Of a stretch of 64,000 nucleotides of DNA, positions 28,207 to 36,686 are shown in pieces. Below the pieces are notes generated by a model. That model was not told the origin of the DNA, made no database searches, and was given only the letters and a program-made list of their open reading frames with translations. Each line of letters opens with the position of its first letter. Position 1 is the first letter of the stretch. Source of the stretch: Thalassolituus oleivorans MIL-1 (GTDB lineage: Bacteria; Pseudomonadota; Gammaproteobacteria; Pseudomonadales; Oceanobacteraceae); contig NC_020888.1 of the NCBI RefSeq assembly GCF_000355675.1, forward strand, positions 2,959,501 through 3,023,500, written 5' to 3'. A program made the translations under genes and the position numbers.

Positions 28207-28527
28207 TTATTCTTTCGGAGCCGCTTCGTCTAGCAAGGCTTTCAGTTCGCCTTTGGCGTGCATCTCAGTAATGATGTCACAACCACCAACTAGCTCACCA
28301 TTCACCCACAATTGTGGGAAGGTTGGCCAATTAGCATAAGTTGGTAAGTTGGCGCGTACTTCTTGGTTAGACAAGACATCTACGTAGGCAAACTTCTGGC
28401 CACATTCCATTACTGCTTGCACAGTACGGGCAGAGAAACCGCACAACGGCTGGTTTGGTGAACCTTTCATGTACAACAAGATGCTGTTGCTTTCGATTTG
28501 GTCTTTGATGACCTCCATGATGTCCAT
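28207..28527 (-). CDS. grxD: Monothiol glutaredoxin GrxD
   Basis: A 106-residue monothiol glutaredoxin with the CGFS active site in KGSPNQPLCGFSARTVQ, used to bind and hand on [2Fe-2S] clusters with glutathione. The start at 28527 (MDIMEVIKDQI) agrees with the family and has AGAGAG upstream on the coding strand; the frame continues upstream without support. It is a single-gene unit with the shared terminator at its end. Confidence 0.95.
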   Translation of the reverse strand: MDIMEVIKDQIESNSILLYMKGSPNQPLCGFSARTVQAVMECGQKFAYVDVLSNQEVRANLPTYANWPTFPQLWVNGELVGGCDIITEMHAKGELKALLDEAAPKE

Positions 28528-28666
28528 AGGTTTACTCTCTCTAATCGTTGAATGACAATGGCGATAGTTTAACACAAGACAGAATAATCCTGACAGCCAC
28601 AGTAGGGATTGAGTTATCTAAGCAGTAACATCTTCGTCAAGAGTTGGACTTATTTTCGTTATTTTC

Positions 28667-28700
28667 CTTTCACTTCTCTGTCATTGAAGCTCTCTAGGGT
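28667..28700 (+). promoter_or_regulatory. Candidate Pho box and -10 element
   Basis: Two direct heptamers, CTTTCAC (28667-28673) and CTGTCAT (28678-28684), spaced 11 bases apart, match the PhoB consensus CTGTCAT at all but a base or two. TAGGGT (28695-28700) follows after 10 bases, the spacing expected of a -10 element in PhoB-activated promoters that lack a normal -35. Confidence 0.55.
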
Positions 28701-28734
28701 CTTAGGTCTCATTATCTAAGGACAGGAAAAATCC

Positions 28735-30771
28735 ATGACACCGAATCGCAGTTCCCTCATTCATCTTGCGTTGTATTCGACTATAACACTCGGGCTTGTC
28801 GCTTGTGGTGGCGATAATAACAACAGCGGCGGAGATACGGCCAACTTAGTAGACCCAGCACCTGCGAGCAGCAGTACTGTGACTCTGCGCATCATGGAAA
28901 CGACAGATTTACACGCCAACGTCATGAACTTCAATTACTACCAAAATGCGCAAGATGACACGGTTGGCTTAGTTAAAACCGCGTCTCTTATTGATGCTGC
29001 TCGGGCTGAAGTCGACAACAGTGTATTGGTCGATAACGGCGACCTACTGCAAGGCAGCCCGCTAGGCGATTACGTTGCCAAGGTAAAGGGATTAGAAACC
29101 AACGAGGTTCATCCAATCTACAAAGCGATGAACTTACTCAATTACGACGTAGCTAACGTAGGGAATCACGAGTTCAACTATGGCTTACCTTTCCTAAAAG
29201 AAGCCATTGATGACACCAACTTTCCCTACATTTCCGCCAACGTGTTCTTTGACGATGCCGACAACGACACCACTAACGACATCCCTTACTTCACGCCGTA
29301 TCTACTGAAAGACAAACAAGTACTGGATACCGAAGGCAACGCACACACGATCACTATCGGCTATATCGGCTTCCTGCCACCGCAAATATTGCAGTGGGAT
29401 AAGAACAATTTAGAAACCCGCGTGATTGCTAAAGATATCGTCGATATGGCAAATCACTATATACCTGAGATGAAAGCCGCCGGTGCCGATATCATTATCG
29501 CCATTGCACACTCAGGCTTAACCACGGATACCCGCGCAGGGGGCGATGAAAACGCCAGCTTCTATCTATCACAGGTGAACGGTATCAATGCCATTATGTT
29601 TGGTCACGCGCACCGCAATTTCCCTGGCGATAGCGGCTATGATGGCATCGACGCCATTGATAACGTCAAAGGCACGCTCAATGGTATTCCTGCCGTCATG
29701 CCTGGATATTGGGGCAAATACCTAGGGTATATCGACCTGACATTAAGCGTCGATGGCGATGATGTTTGGTCAGTAGCGGATAGCCAATCCGTCCTCAAGC
29801 CTATCTCACAAACCAATGCCGATCGCTCAATTACCTCTCTCGTTGCCAACCACCAAGGCATCGAAATCGCCGTTGCCACAGATCACGCCGAAGTTAGTGA
29901 ATGGGTGAGTGAGCCATTCGCAAAAATCTCTGCTCCGATTAATAGTTTCTTTGCTTTGGTACAAGACGATCCATCCATTCAGGTCGTCACCGATGCGCAG
30001 ACTTGGTATGTAGAATCCATTGTTGCAGGCACTGAATATGCGGATCTTCCTATCCTCTCAGTGGGTGCGCCTTTCCGTGCAGGTCGAGGCGGCGCAGACG
30101 ACTTCACCGATCTTAGTGCCGGGGATGTGTCTTACGGTAATGTAGCCGATTTATACATTTATCCGAACACACTTAAAGTACTAAAACTCACCGGTGCAGA
30201 AGTAAAAGAATGGTTAGAAATGTCTGCTGGACAATTTAATACCATAGTGCCCGGCAGTTCAGGCAATGAGCTTATTAATACCGATTTCCCCAGCTATAAC
30301 TACGACGTTATTGATGGCATCACTTACCAAATCGACGTTAGCCAAGACGCCAAATACGATAAATCAGGCAATCTAATTAATGCCGAAAATAATCGTATTA
30401 AAAATGTTCAATATCAAGGTGTAGCCATTGACGACAATCAAGAATTTTTAGTGGTGTCTAATAACTACCGTGCCGGTGGCGGTGGTAACTTCCCAGGTGT
30501 CACCAGCGATAAAATCGTAATTGATGCTCCCAATGAAAACCGCCAAACCGTGGCTGACTATCTCATTGAGATGACTGAAGCAAATCCAGATACGGGCTTC
30601 GATCCATCGGCTGATAACAACTGGTCATTCACGTCGATCAATAGCACAACAGTAACATTCAAAAGCTCTAGTAAAGACTCAGCGCAAACATTTGCGGCAG
30701 GTAGTGCAGCCATTACTTATAACAGTACCGATGAAGATGGCTTTGGGGTTTATACACTGAATTTAGAATAA
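28735..30771 (+). CDS. CpdB/UshA-like 5'-nucleotidase / 2',3'-cyclic-nucleotide phosphodiesterase (lipoprotein)
   Basis: A 678-residue exported metallophosphoesterase with a C-terminal 5'-nucleotidase domain. The lipobox LVACGG is near residue 23-28. Metal ligands are seen in TTDLHANV, DNGDLLQGSPLGDY, VGNHEFNYG and FGHAHRNFP; the substrate-binding domain includes SVGAPFRAGRGG and VVSNNYRAGGGG. It releases phosphate from extracellular nucleotides or cyclic nucleotides. The HxNxxxFxY-type features suggest CpdB rather than UshA, but the exact substrate is not certain. A good Pho box upstream agrees with a phosphate-scavenging role. Confidence 0.88.
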   Translation: MTPNRSSLIHLALYSTITLGLVACGGDNNNSGGDTANLVDPAPASSSTVTLRIMETTDLHANVMNFNYYQNAQDDTVGLVKTASLIDAARAEVDNSVLVDNGDLLQGSPLGDYVAKVKGLETNEVHPIYKAMNLLNYDVANVGNHEFNYGLPFLKEAIDDTNFPYISANVFFDDADNDTTNDIPYFTPYLLKDKQVLDTEGNAHTITIGYIGFLPPQILQWDKNNLETRVIAKDIVDMANHYIPEMKAAGADIIIAIAHSGLTTDTRAGGDENASFYLSQVNGINAIMFGHAHRNFPGDSGYDGIDAIDNVKGTLNGIPAVMPGYWGKYLGYIDLTLSVDGDDVWSVADSQSVLKPISQTNADRSITSLVANHQGIEIAVATDHAEVSEWVSEPFAKISAPINSFFALVQDDPSIQVVTDAQTWYVESIVAGTEYADLPILSVGAPFRAGRGGADDFTDLSAGDVSYGNVADLYIYPNTLKVLKLTGAEVKEWLEMSAGQFNTIVPGSSGNELINTDFPSYNYDVIDGITYQIDVSQDAKYDKSGNLINAENNRIKNVQYQGVAIDDNQEFLVVSNNYRAGGGGNFPGVTSDKIVIDAPNENRQTVADYLIEMTEANPDTGFDPSADNNWSFTSINSTTVTFKSSSKDSAQTFAAGSAAITYNSTDEDGFGVYTLNLE

Positions 30772-30816
30772 ACAGAGAATAACAAAAAAATAATAACCTA
30801 GTACGCCTAGGTATAT

Positions 30817-30853
30817 AACGGAGCGCCAAGTTTTTTTGCGCTCCGTTTTTTTA
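30817..30853 (+). terminator. Terminator of the nucleotidase gene
   Basis: AACGGAGCGC (30817-30826) pairs perfectly with GCGCTCCGTT (30838-30847); the loop contains seven T and a T-run follows. It separates the nucleotidase from the downstream secreted protein. Confidence 0.92.
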
Positions 30854-30923
30854 TCTACCTGCTTGGTAGAACTATTGTTTGTTAAATAACTGTTTGCAGG
30901 ATAACTAAAAAAAGGAAATATCC

Positions 30924-32825
30924 ATGAAACTACTCCAATATGCACGTCAATCACTGCTGGCGCTTGGACTTCTCAGCGCTGCATTTACAACACTGGCCGC
31001 AGACTATGAATGGAATGCGGCGAGCCCGGTTAAAGTACCTAGCAGCAATGCTAATGGTAAAACGGTATTATTCGATGTTTCTCACGGCGGCACAGAAGGC
31101 AATGCCGATTGGGTTATTGATGGGGGCTTTTCGGATTTCGCCGATGCCTTAGTCAACAATGGTTATCGTGTTGAAGAATATCGTGGGGTTGACCTAAATA
31201 ACGATGGTCTGATTCGTTATTACGATGATGTAAATACGCCAAGCAATAGCAGTATTAACGAAGCGATTATTACCTACAGTGCGATTCAACATGCCGATGT
31301 ATTTGTGCTGGCAGAATCAAATCGTCCGTTTAAAACCAGCGAGTACCAAGCATTAGAACAATTTGTTGCGGCAGGTAAAGGCATCTATTTTATCGCCGAC
31401 CACTACAACGCAGATCGCAACTTAAATACTTGGGATGCAACTGAAGTATTTAACGGCTATAACCGCTCAACATTGAGCAAGTATAATATTGGTGGCGAAT
31501 ATGGCGACTTACGCAACCCTGGCAATGCTCATGGTTGGTTAGCGCAACAGTTTGGTATTCGCTTCCGCTTTAACGCTGCGGATTGCAAAACGGGTGTTAG
31601 TGATATTACTGCTGCTGTCAATGCCGAGGGAATCACGCAAAATGTTGATCCTATTCTTATGGCCGGTGGCGCTACACTCGCTATTACCGACCCTACTAAA
31701 GCCAAAGGGCTAGTCTACTTCTCAACTCAAGACAGCGTCAGTCGTTGGTCAAATGCCGTCGATGCGGGTCTATATTTTGGTGGCCGTGATGAAGGACCCT
31801 ATGTCGCCATCGCAAAGTCCGGTGCAGGTAAAGCGGCTTTTATTGGTGATTCTTCACCGGTCGAAGATGCCAGTCCGAAGTATCGTCGCCAAGACAGCGG
31901 ATCAACTAAAAAAACGTATCCGGGCTGGACTGATCCAGGCCATGCCTCAACCTTGAGTATTAATATCGTCAACTGGTTAGCGACTCCCGAAAGCTACACC
32001 GCTTTTGATAACAACAATGGCCATGTTTCAGGTGAGGCAACACCGACACCAAAAGCTGCAACTGAAATGGATGATCCTGACAATGGTAATCCATGGAGCA
32101 CTCCATCTAACGGTTACAATCCTTGGGATACAGCAACCTTTGCCAATGGCTCATTCGGTGCTCCGCTATCCTTAAATGGCACCAGCACACCGCCAACAGA
32201 CCCTACTCCGCCTACAACCGGTAATGCTCTGAGCGTAACCGAAGTGTTAGCACTAAATAACGGAACGGCTGTGCAAGTGATAGGTACCGTGACTGAAGCC
32301 GTTAACGGAATTTACGGTTTAAAGCTTACTGATCTTAGCGCTCCTAACCAATACCTATACGTTAAGTTAGAAAGCTCTCAGCGCGATCAATTTAATCCGC
32401 AATTAAATCCAGCAATTATCGGTGAAACCCTACTCATTACAGGTACCAAAAATGACTATATGTCATCTCCTGGTGTGCGCAGTGTAACCGACATTAGCAT
32501 TACGGTAGCTCCGACGCCTGATCCAGTATCGAATAACAATTATATGTCGGTAAACGATGCGTTAAACACCGTAACAGGAACAGCAATTGTGGTTACTGGC
32601 TATGTCACGCAAGAAATAAACGGTATTTATGGTTTGCAGTTACAAGACTTAAATAATGGCAGTAAAAACATTAACGTAAAACTTGAAAGCCAATATCGCA
32701 ATCAGTTCAATCCACAATTAAATCCAAGCATTGTTGGTGAACAAATTTATGTTAGCGGTAAACGCGATTCCTATATGAGCGCAGCAGGAATCCGCTATGT
32801 AGATGACATGGGGATTGTAAACTAA
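30924..32825 (+). CDS. Secreted protein: amidotransferase-like N-terminal domain plus two tandem OB-like repeats
   Basis: A 633-residue exported protein, signal peptide ending TLA/AD (about residue 25). The N-terminal part (about 40-370) has the look of a glutamine-amidotransferase-like or DUF4350-type fold (KTVLFDVSHGG, ADVFVLAESNRPF, AAGKGIYFIADHYNADRNLN). A Pro/Thr linker (TPPTDPTPPTTG) leads to two homologous repeats, about residues 433-527 and 536-633, sharing NGIYGL, KLES and FNPQLNP; these resemble the OB-fold domain of YhcR-type secreted nucleases. I cannot name a catalytic activity. The strong AAGGAAAT ribosome site suggests good expression. Placement after a nucleotidase hints at DNA or nucleotide handling outside the cell. 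Confidence 0.75.
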   Translation: MKLLQYARQSLLALGLLSAAFTTLAADYEWNAASPVKVPSSNANGKTVLFDVSHGGTEGNADWVIDGGFSDFADALVNNGYRVEEYRGVDLNNDGLIRYYDDVNTPSNSSINEAIITYSAIQHADVFVLAESNRPFKTSEYQALEQFVAAGKGIYFIADHYNADRNLNTWDATEVFNGYNRSTLSKYNIGGEYGDLRNPGNAHGWLAQQFGIRFRFNAADCKTGVSDITAAVNAEGITQNVDPILMAGGATLAITDPTKAKGLVYFSTQDSVSRWSNAVDAGLYFGGRDEGPYVAIAKSGAGKAAFIGDSSPVEDASPKYRRQDSGSTKKTYPGWTDPGHASTLSINIVNWLATPESYTAFDNNNGHVSGEATPTPKAATEMDDPDNGNPWSTPSNGYNPWDTATFANGSFGAPLSLNGTSTPPTDPTPPTTGNALSVTEVLALNNGTAVQVIGTVTEAVNGIYGLKLTDLSAPNQYLYVKLESSQRDQFNPQLNPAIIGETLLITGTKNDYMSSPGVRSVTDISITVAPTPDPVSNNNYMSVNDALNTVTGTAIVVTGYVTQEINGIYGLQLQDLNNGSKNINVKLESQYRNQFNPQLNPSIVGEQIYVSGKRDSYMSAAGIRYVDDMGIVN

Positions 32826-32830
32826 GAAAC

Positions 32831-32860
32831 TGGGCGCACTGCCTTTGTGTTGTGCGCCCA
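32831..32860. terminator. Stem-loop between the secreted protein and arsR-like gene
   Basis: TGGGCGCAC (32831-32839) pairs perfectly with GTGCGCCCA (32852-32860). It is followed by a weak ACTTATTT tract and lies between convergent genes, so it probably terminates both. Confidence 0.75.
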
Positions 32861-32872
32861 ACTTATTTAAAG

Positions 32873-33217
32873 CTATTCAGATATATCACTAAAAAAACCG
32901 GTTAATGCTTGCCGCATTGGCTCGTTCAGATAGCAAGTCAAAAACTTACCATTACGCTCTACACGAATTAAATTAGCGTTCACCAGCTCTTTCACATGAT
33001 GTGAAATCGTCGGCGCGCCGATATTCAGTGAGTTGATAAAATCATAAAGCACACATCCTGCATCGTCGTCAGGGCCAACATCATGACGCTGCATCCGTAC
33101 AATTTCTCGATACATCTGCAGACGATTGGCATTCGACAACGCTTTAAAGGCATTGCATAAGGCCTCAGTCGTGAGTGAATTGGCGCCGTCGGACTGCGTG
33201 TTAATAGAAGTAGTCAT
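32873..33217 (-). CDS. ArsR-family transcriptional regulator
   Basis: A 114-residue winged-helix repressor of the ArsR/SmtB family, with ALSNANRLQMYREIV and the recognition helix in GAPTISHHVKELVNANLIRVERNGKF. Cysteine pairs of metal sensors (such as ELCVCDL) are absent; a single Cys lies in DDAGCVLYDF, so a metal signal is not supported. The start at 33217 follows AGGA on the coding strand; 33223 and a GTG at 33238 are alternatives. It is divergent from an Old Yellow Enzyme gene across two 22-bp palindromes, the probable operators. Confidence 0.9.
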   Translation of the reverse strand: MTTSINTQSDGANSLTTEALCNAFKALSNANRLQMYREIVRMQRHDVGPDDDAGCVLYDFINSLNIGAPTISHHVKELVNANLIRVERNGKFLTCYLNEPMRQALTGFFSDISE

Positions 33218-33256
33218 TATCATCCTGTATTGGGACACTAAGTTTCAGCAAACAGA

Positions 33257-33305
33257 TAGTTTGACGATGATCGAACTATCAGTTACTTTGATGACCATCG
33301 AAGTA
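33257..33305. promoter_or_regulatory. Paired 22-bp palindromes, likely ArsR operators
   Basis: Palindrome 1 (33257-33278) has arms TAGTTTGACGA and TGATCGAACTA; palindrome 2 (33284-33305) has arms TACTTTGATGA and CCATCGAAGTA. Both follow the pattern TAsTTyGA...TCrAAsTA and their centres are 27 bp apart. They occupy the space between arsR and the Old Yellow Enzyme gene. Confidence 0.7.
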
Positions 33306-33335
33306 TATCACTGTTTTAATTTTGGAGTTATGTCT

Positions 33336-34607
33336 ATGTCCAGCCCCAAGCTTGGTGACGCGTTTACCTTAAAGAATGGTACTGTGATTAAAAATCGCTT
33401 CGCCAAATCAGCACTAAGCGAAACCCTTGGCAGTGTTGATTTGCGCGTCACCGAGGCCTTGCCGCGCTTGTATCAGCGTTGGGCAGAAGGCGGTGTAGGT
33501 CTTAGCTTCACTGGCAACGTTATGATCGACCGCAATAATATCGGCGAACCAAACAACGTCGTGGTAGAAGACGAGCGCGATATGCCAATGCTTAAACGTT
33601 GGGCAGCGGCGGCTAAGTCTCAAGGCGGACAAATCTGGATGCAGCTTAATCACCCAGGCAAACAAACACCCAAGGGCCTGTCGCCGGATCCTGTATCGCC
33701 GAGTGCCATCCCCTTTAGAAAGGAAATGCAGGCATTTTTTGCTACTCCACGCGCGCTCCGCGAAGATGAAATTCAAGACATTATTCAGCGCTTTGCAACG
33801 AGTGCAAAGATTGCCAAAGACGCAGGTTTCGATGGCGTACAAATTCATGGCGCACATGGATATCTTGTTAGCCAGTTTTTGTCTCCGCACCACAACCAGC
33901 GCACTGATCAGTGGGGTGGCTCTGCGGAAAATCGTATGCGCTTTGTAGTCGAAGTGTACAAAGCGATGCGCGCGGCATGCGGCAATGATTTCAACATTGG
34001 CATCAAGATGAATTCTGCCGATTTCCAACGTGGCGGTTTTGGCGAAGATGATGCTGTTATTGTTGCTAGTCGCTTAGCTGAACTCGGTATTGATCTCATT
34101 GAAGTATCCGGTGGCACTTACGAATCACCAGCGATGGCACAAGGCAAAGATGCTGGCAAAGGTAGCTCCGCCGAACAGCCAAAAGCATCAACGATTGCGC
34201 GTGAAGCTTACTTTTTAGAATTTGCTGAAACACTGCGTAAAGCGGTTGATGTACCACTTATGGTTACCGGTGGTTTCCGTACTAGTGAAGGGATGAGCAA
34301 AGCGCTGGAATCCGGTGCATGTGATCTAGTAGGACTAGGGCGCTCATTATGCGTTGAGCCCGATTTAGTCAACCGCATCCTTACGGGCGAAGACTTTACT
34401 AGCGTGGTACGGCCTATTAAGACCGGTGTAAAAATGATCGACAAAATGGCATTAATGGAAGTCTCTTGGTACGAACGCCAATTACATCGTATGGGCAAAG
34501 GTAAAGCACCGCGTCGCCAAGATCAGGGGTTTTGGTCGCTACTAGACGTGCTGGCGGTAATGATATCGCGCAGCATTTTAAATCGCGTACAGCGTTTAAG
34601 AGCCTAG
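33336..34607 (+). CDS. Old Yellow Enzyme family NADH:flavin oxidoreductase
   Basis: A 423-residue FMN-dependent ene-reductase. Motifs of the family are clear: NRFAKSALSE near the start, QLNHPGKQ, the substrate-binding GVQIHGAHGYLVSQFLSP, and the FMN phosphate site VGLGRSL. The enzyme reduces activated C=C bonds or electrophiles with NAD(P)H; the natural substrate is unknown. The ATG at 33336 is preferred since GGAG (33324-33327) sits eight bases before it, against two for the ATG at 33330. Divergence from an ArsR regulator with twin operators suggests induction by an electrophile or oxidant. Confidence 0.92.
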   Translation: MSSPKLGDAFTLKNGTVIKNRFAKSALSETLGSVDLRVTEALPRLYQRWAEGGVGLSFTGNVMIDRNNIGEPNNVVVEDERDMPMLKRWAAAAKSQGGQIWMQLNHPGKQTPKGLSPDPVSPSAIPFRKEMQAFFATPRALREDEIQDIIQRFATSAKIAKDAGFDGVQIHGAHGYLVSQFLSPHHNQRTDQWGGSAENRMRFVVEVYKAMRAACGNDFNIGIKMNSADFQRGGFGEDDAVIVASRLAELGIDLIEVSGGTYESPAMAQGKDAGKGSSAEQPKASTIAREAYFLEFAETLRKAVDVPLMVTGGFRTSEGMSKALESGACDLVGLGRSLCVEPDLVNRILTGEDFTSVVRPIKTGVKMIDKMALMEVSWYERQLHRMGKGKAPRRQDQGFWSLLDVLAVMISRSILNRVQRLRA

Positions 34608-34656
34608 TCTGAAACTAGGTAACGGAATTAAAAAGCACGTTCTTTAATTCCGTTAC
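34603..34656. terminator. Two adjoining hairpins between converging genes
   Basis: CCTAGT/ACTAGG (34603-34608 and 34614-34619) includes the Old Yellow Enzyme stop codon. Next to it is a perfect 14-bp repeat: GTAACGGAATTAAA (34619-34632) and TTTAATTCCGTTAC (34643-34656), which contains the stop of the diguanylate cyclase. Neither has a T-run; a terminator or RNA-stabilising role is likely. Confidence 0.55.
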
Positions 34657-36421
34657 GCCCACTATCTTTTACTTCATACATTGCCTCATCCGCTTGCGAC
34701 AACATAAACTCCAGTAGTTTATCGACCTCAGGATAAATATGGTTATCCTCACCATGAGCAATAAACTGTTCGAAAATAACGATACCAATACTGGCGGTAA
34801 TACAAATCCGCTCACCATTATTTACCATCAAGCTGATATTATTTAAGGCTTCGTGCAAGCGCTTAACAAAACTTCGAGCATCGTTGGTATTACTTTGTGG
34901 CAGCAATATAACAAACTCTTCACCACCATAGCGGCAGACTAAGTCCCCCTCTCTGGAAGTACGTTTTGCTACGTCAGCGAGCTTTTCGAGCACCTTATCT
35001 CCGACTCCATGACCATAGTTATCATTGATATTTTTGAAGTGGTCAATATCAAATAAAACCAGAGCAAACGGCTGATGATGACGTAATGCATTCGCGAGTT
35101 CACGTTTACCTTGATCAACAAAGGAACGACGATTCAGCAAGCCTGTTAAGAAGTCTTCTTGAGCGAGTTGCTCTAACTGCTTTTTACTCTCTGTCAGCTC
35201 AAATGTGCGTTCAGCCACCTGTTTTTCTAAACTATGCATCAGTAAATTCAGGCTCACTTGTTGATCGCGATCTTTGGCTAGATACACAGTCAACATCGCT
35301 AAGGTAAAAAATACTAAGCCCCACTGACCCGCATGAGCAATCCAGAATAGAAAATTATAGGCCGAAAACATATCCATCAAGAGGGATAAAAAGAGCGCCA
35401 ATATGCCAAAAATCACCAAGCCATCTTGAAAGCTAAGAGGCTCGCGTCGCAAAAAACAACCGATCAACAAGGCAAGTACTAGCAATATAAATAAGCCGTC
35501 AAATATGCCGTAAGCATGAATAAAACTGACATCCAAACTGACCGATGCGAAGATGACTCCCGCAACAAATGTGCAGGTAACAATACATACCAGCAAGGCA
35601 ATGCGTCTAACAACGCCAGAAAACCATTCGCGCACCACTAATCCCAAAAAGAAGGGCACCAGAAAATAACTAAAAGCCGCTAGGTAACGCCATATTAAAG
35701 GTTCATTCAAAATTACTTGGCTAAGTTCATTCTCTGCAAACATCATTAATACTAGATCAAAGGATAACAACCCTGTCGACAACGCAATACGACGTTCGCG
35801 TTTAATAATGCCTAAGGTAGTGACCAAAATTCCGGCGACAAATAAGATGACGATAAAGACCATGCCCGTCATGCCGCGTTTATATACGCGTTGCAGCAAA
35901 TCACTCTTCTCGCCTATTACCACTTCGCCAGACAGACCGATAAATGGATAATTTGAATAAATACGAAAGTAGAGCTCCGTTGGTTTATCGGCATTCATGA
36001 CAGGGATTAAATGCCAAGGCCAACCCTGAAACTGACTCAATCCAGCCAAGCTAATGTGACCGAACTCATAGGTCATTTTTTGATTTTCAAAAACTTGAAC
36101 GGTTAAATCAATACTATCAACAAAGATGTAAGGGTCACGCCAATGCCCTGCTGGCAACGACAGCTTTAACCACAAAATGGAAGCATCGTTAGAACGCCCA
36201 GGAACATCATCGAAAACCGCCAAATCTTTCCATTCTGCGGTTTGCATTTCCCAGCCGTTGTTATACGAAACATCTCCCCAATGATAAGACCACCCAGATT
36301 CGAGTGTTTTAATGTCTAACTCATCATTAGCAGCTATTGATAATTGTGATAATAATATGAGTAGCGTGAGCAAAACTACATCACGCACGCACCGTATACC
36401 AGTGGGCATATGAAAACTCAT
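34628..36421 (-). CDS. 7TMR-DISM diguanylate cyclase (GGDEF)
   Basis: A 597-residue membrane protein that makes cyclic-di-GMP. A signal peptide precedes a periplasmic 7TMR-DISMED2-like carbohydrate-binding domain (about residues 35-175), then seven hydrophobic helices (about 185-390), a short coiled coil and a C-terminal GGDEF domain. The active site reads RYGGEEF, intact, with the upstream DxLTGLLNRRSF and FDIDHFKNINDNYGH motifs. I see no RxxD inhibitory site. It stands alone on the minus strand and is convergent with the Old Yellow Enzyme gene. Confidence 0.93.
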   Translation of the reverse strand: MSFHMPTGIRCVRDVVLLTLLILLSQLSIAANDELDIKTLESGWSYHWGDVSYNNGWEMQTAEWKDLAVFDDVPGRSNDASILWLKLSLPAGHWRDPYIFVDSIDLTVQVFENQKMTYEFGHISLAGLSQFQGWPWHLIPVMNADKPTELYFRIYSNYPFIGLSGEVVIGEKSDLLQRVYKRGMTGMVFIVILFVAGILVTTLGIIKRERRIALSTGLLSFDLVLMMFAENELSQVILNEPLIWRYLAAFSYFLVPFFLGLVVREWFSGVVRRIALLVCIVTCTFVAGVIFASVSLDVSFIHAYGIFDGLFILLVLALLIGCFLRREPLSFQDGLVIFGILALFLSLLMDMFSAYNFLFWIAHAGQWGLVFFTLAMLTVYLAKDRDQQVSLNLLMHSLEKQVAERTFELTESKKQLEQLAQEDFLTGLLNRRSFVDQGKRELANALRHHQPFALVLFDIDHFKNINDNYGHGVGDKVLEKLADVAKRTSREGDLVCRYGGEEFVILLPQSNTNDARSFVKRLHEALNNISLMVNNGERICITASIGIVIFEQFIAHGEDNHIYPEVDKLLEFMLSQADEAMYEVKDSGRNGIKERAF

Positions 36422-36655
36422 CGTTTAATTGGCCGCTAAAAAAATTCTAACCGCCATGTCATAGACTGTGTAAACAGACTTTGACAATAAATTTAGTAAT
36501 GACTATAAGGATAGTGAAGAATCAAGGAAAGTGATAATCCAATGTGCATATATAACAATGGTTGCAACTATATATATTAGGCTTACTGGATGATTTGATG
36601 ACAGATATATATTTTTAGAAATATCAAAAAACTGGTTATATCATAACGACAAAAA
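36422..36655. other. AT-rich intergenic spacer
   Basis: Low-GC spacer between the cyclase and the ABC-F gene. I see no gene, clear promoter or repeat in it, apart from the terminator at its far end. Confidence 0.4.
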
Positions 36656-36677
36656 AAGGAGGCTCTATAGCCTCCTT
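36651..36677 (-). terminator. Terminator of the ABC-F gene
   Basis: AAGGAGGCT (36656-36664) and AGCCTCCTT (36669-36677) pair with a four-base loop; the seven A residues at 36651-36657 form the T-run on the minus strand. Confidence 0.92.
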
Positions 36678-36686
36678 CGTTGTTAC

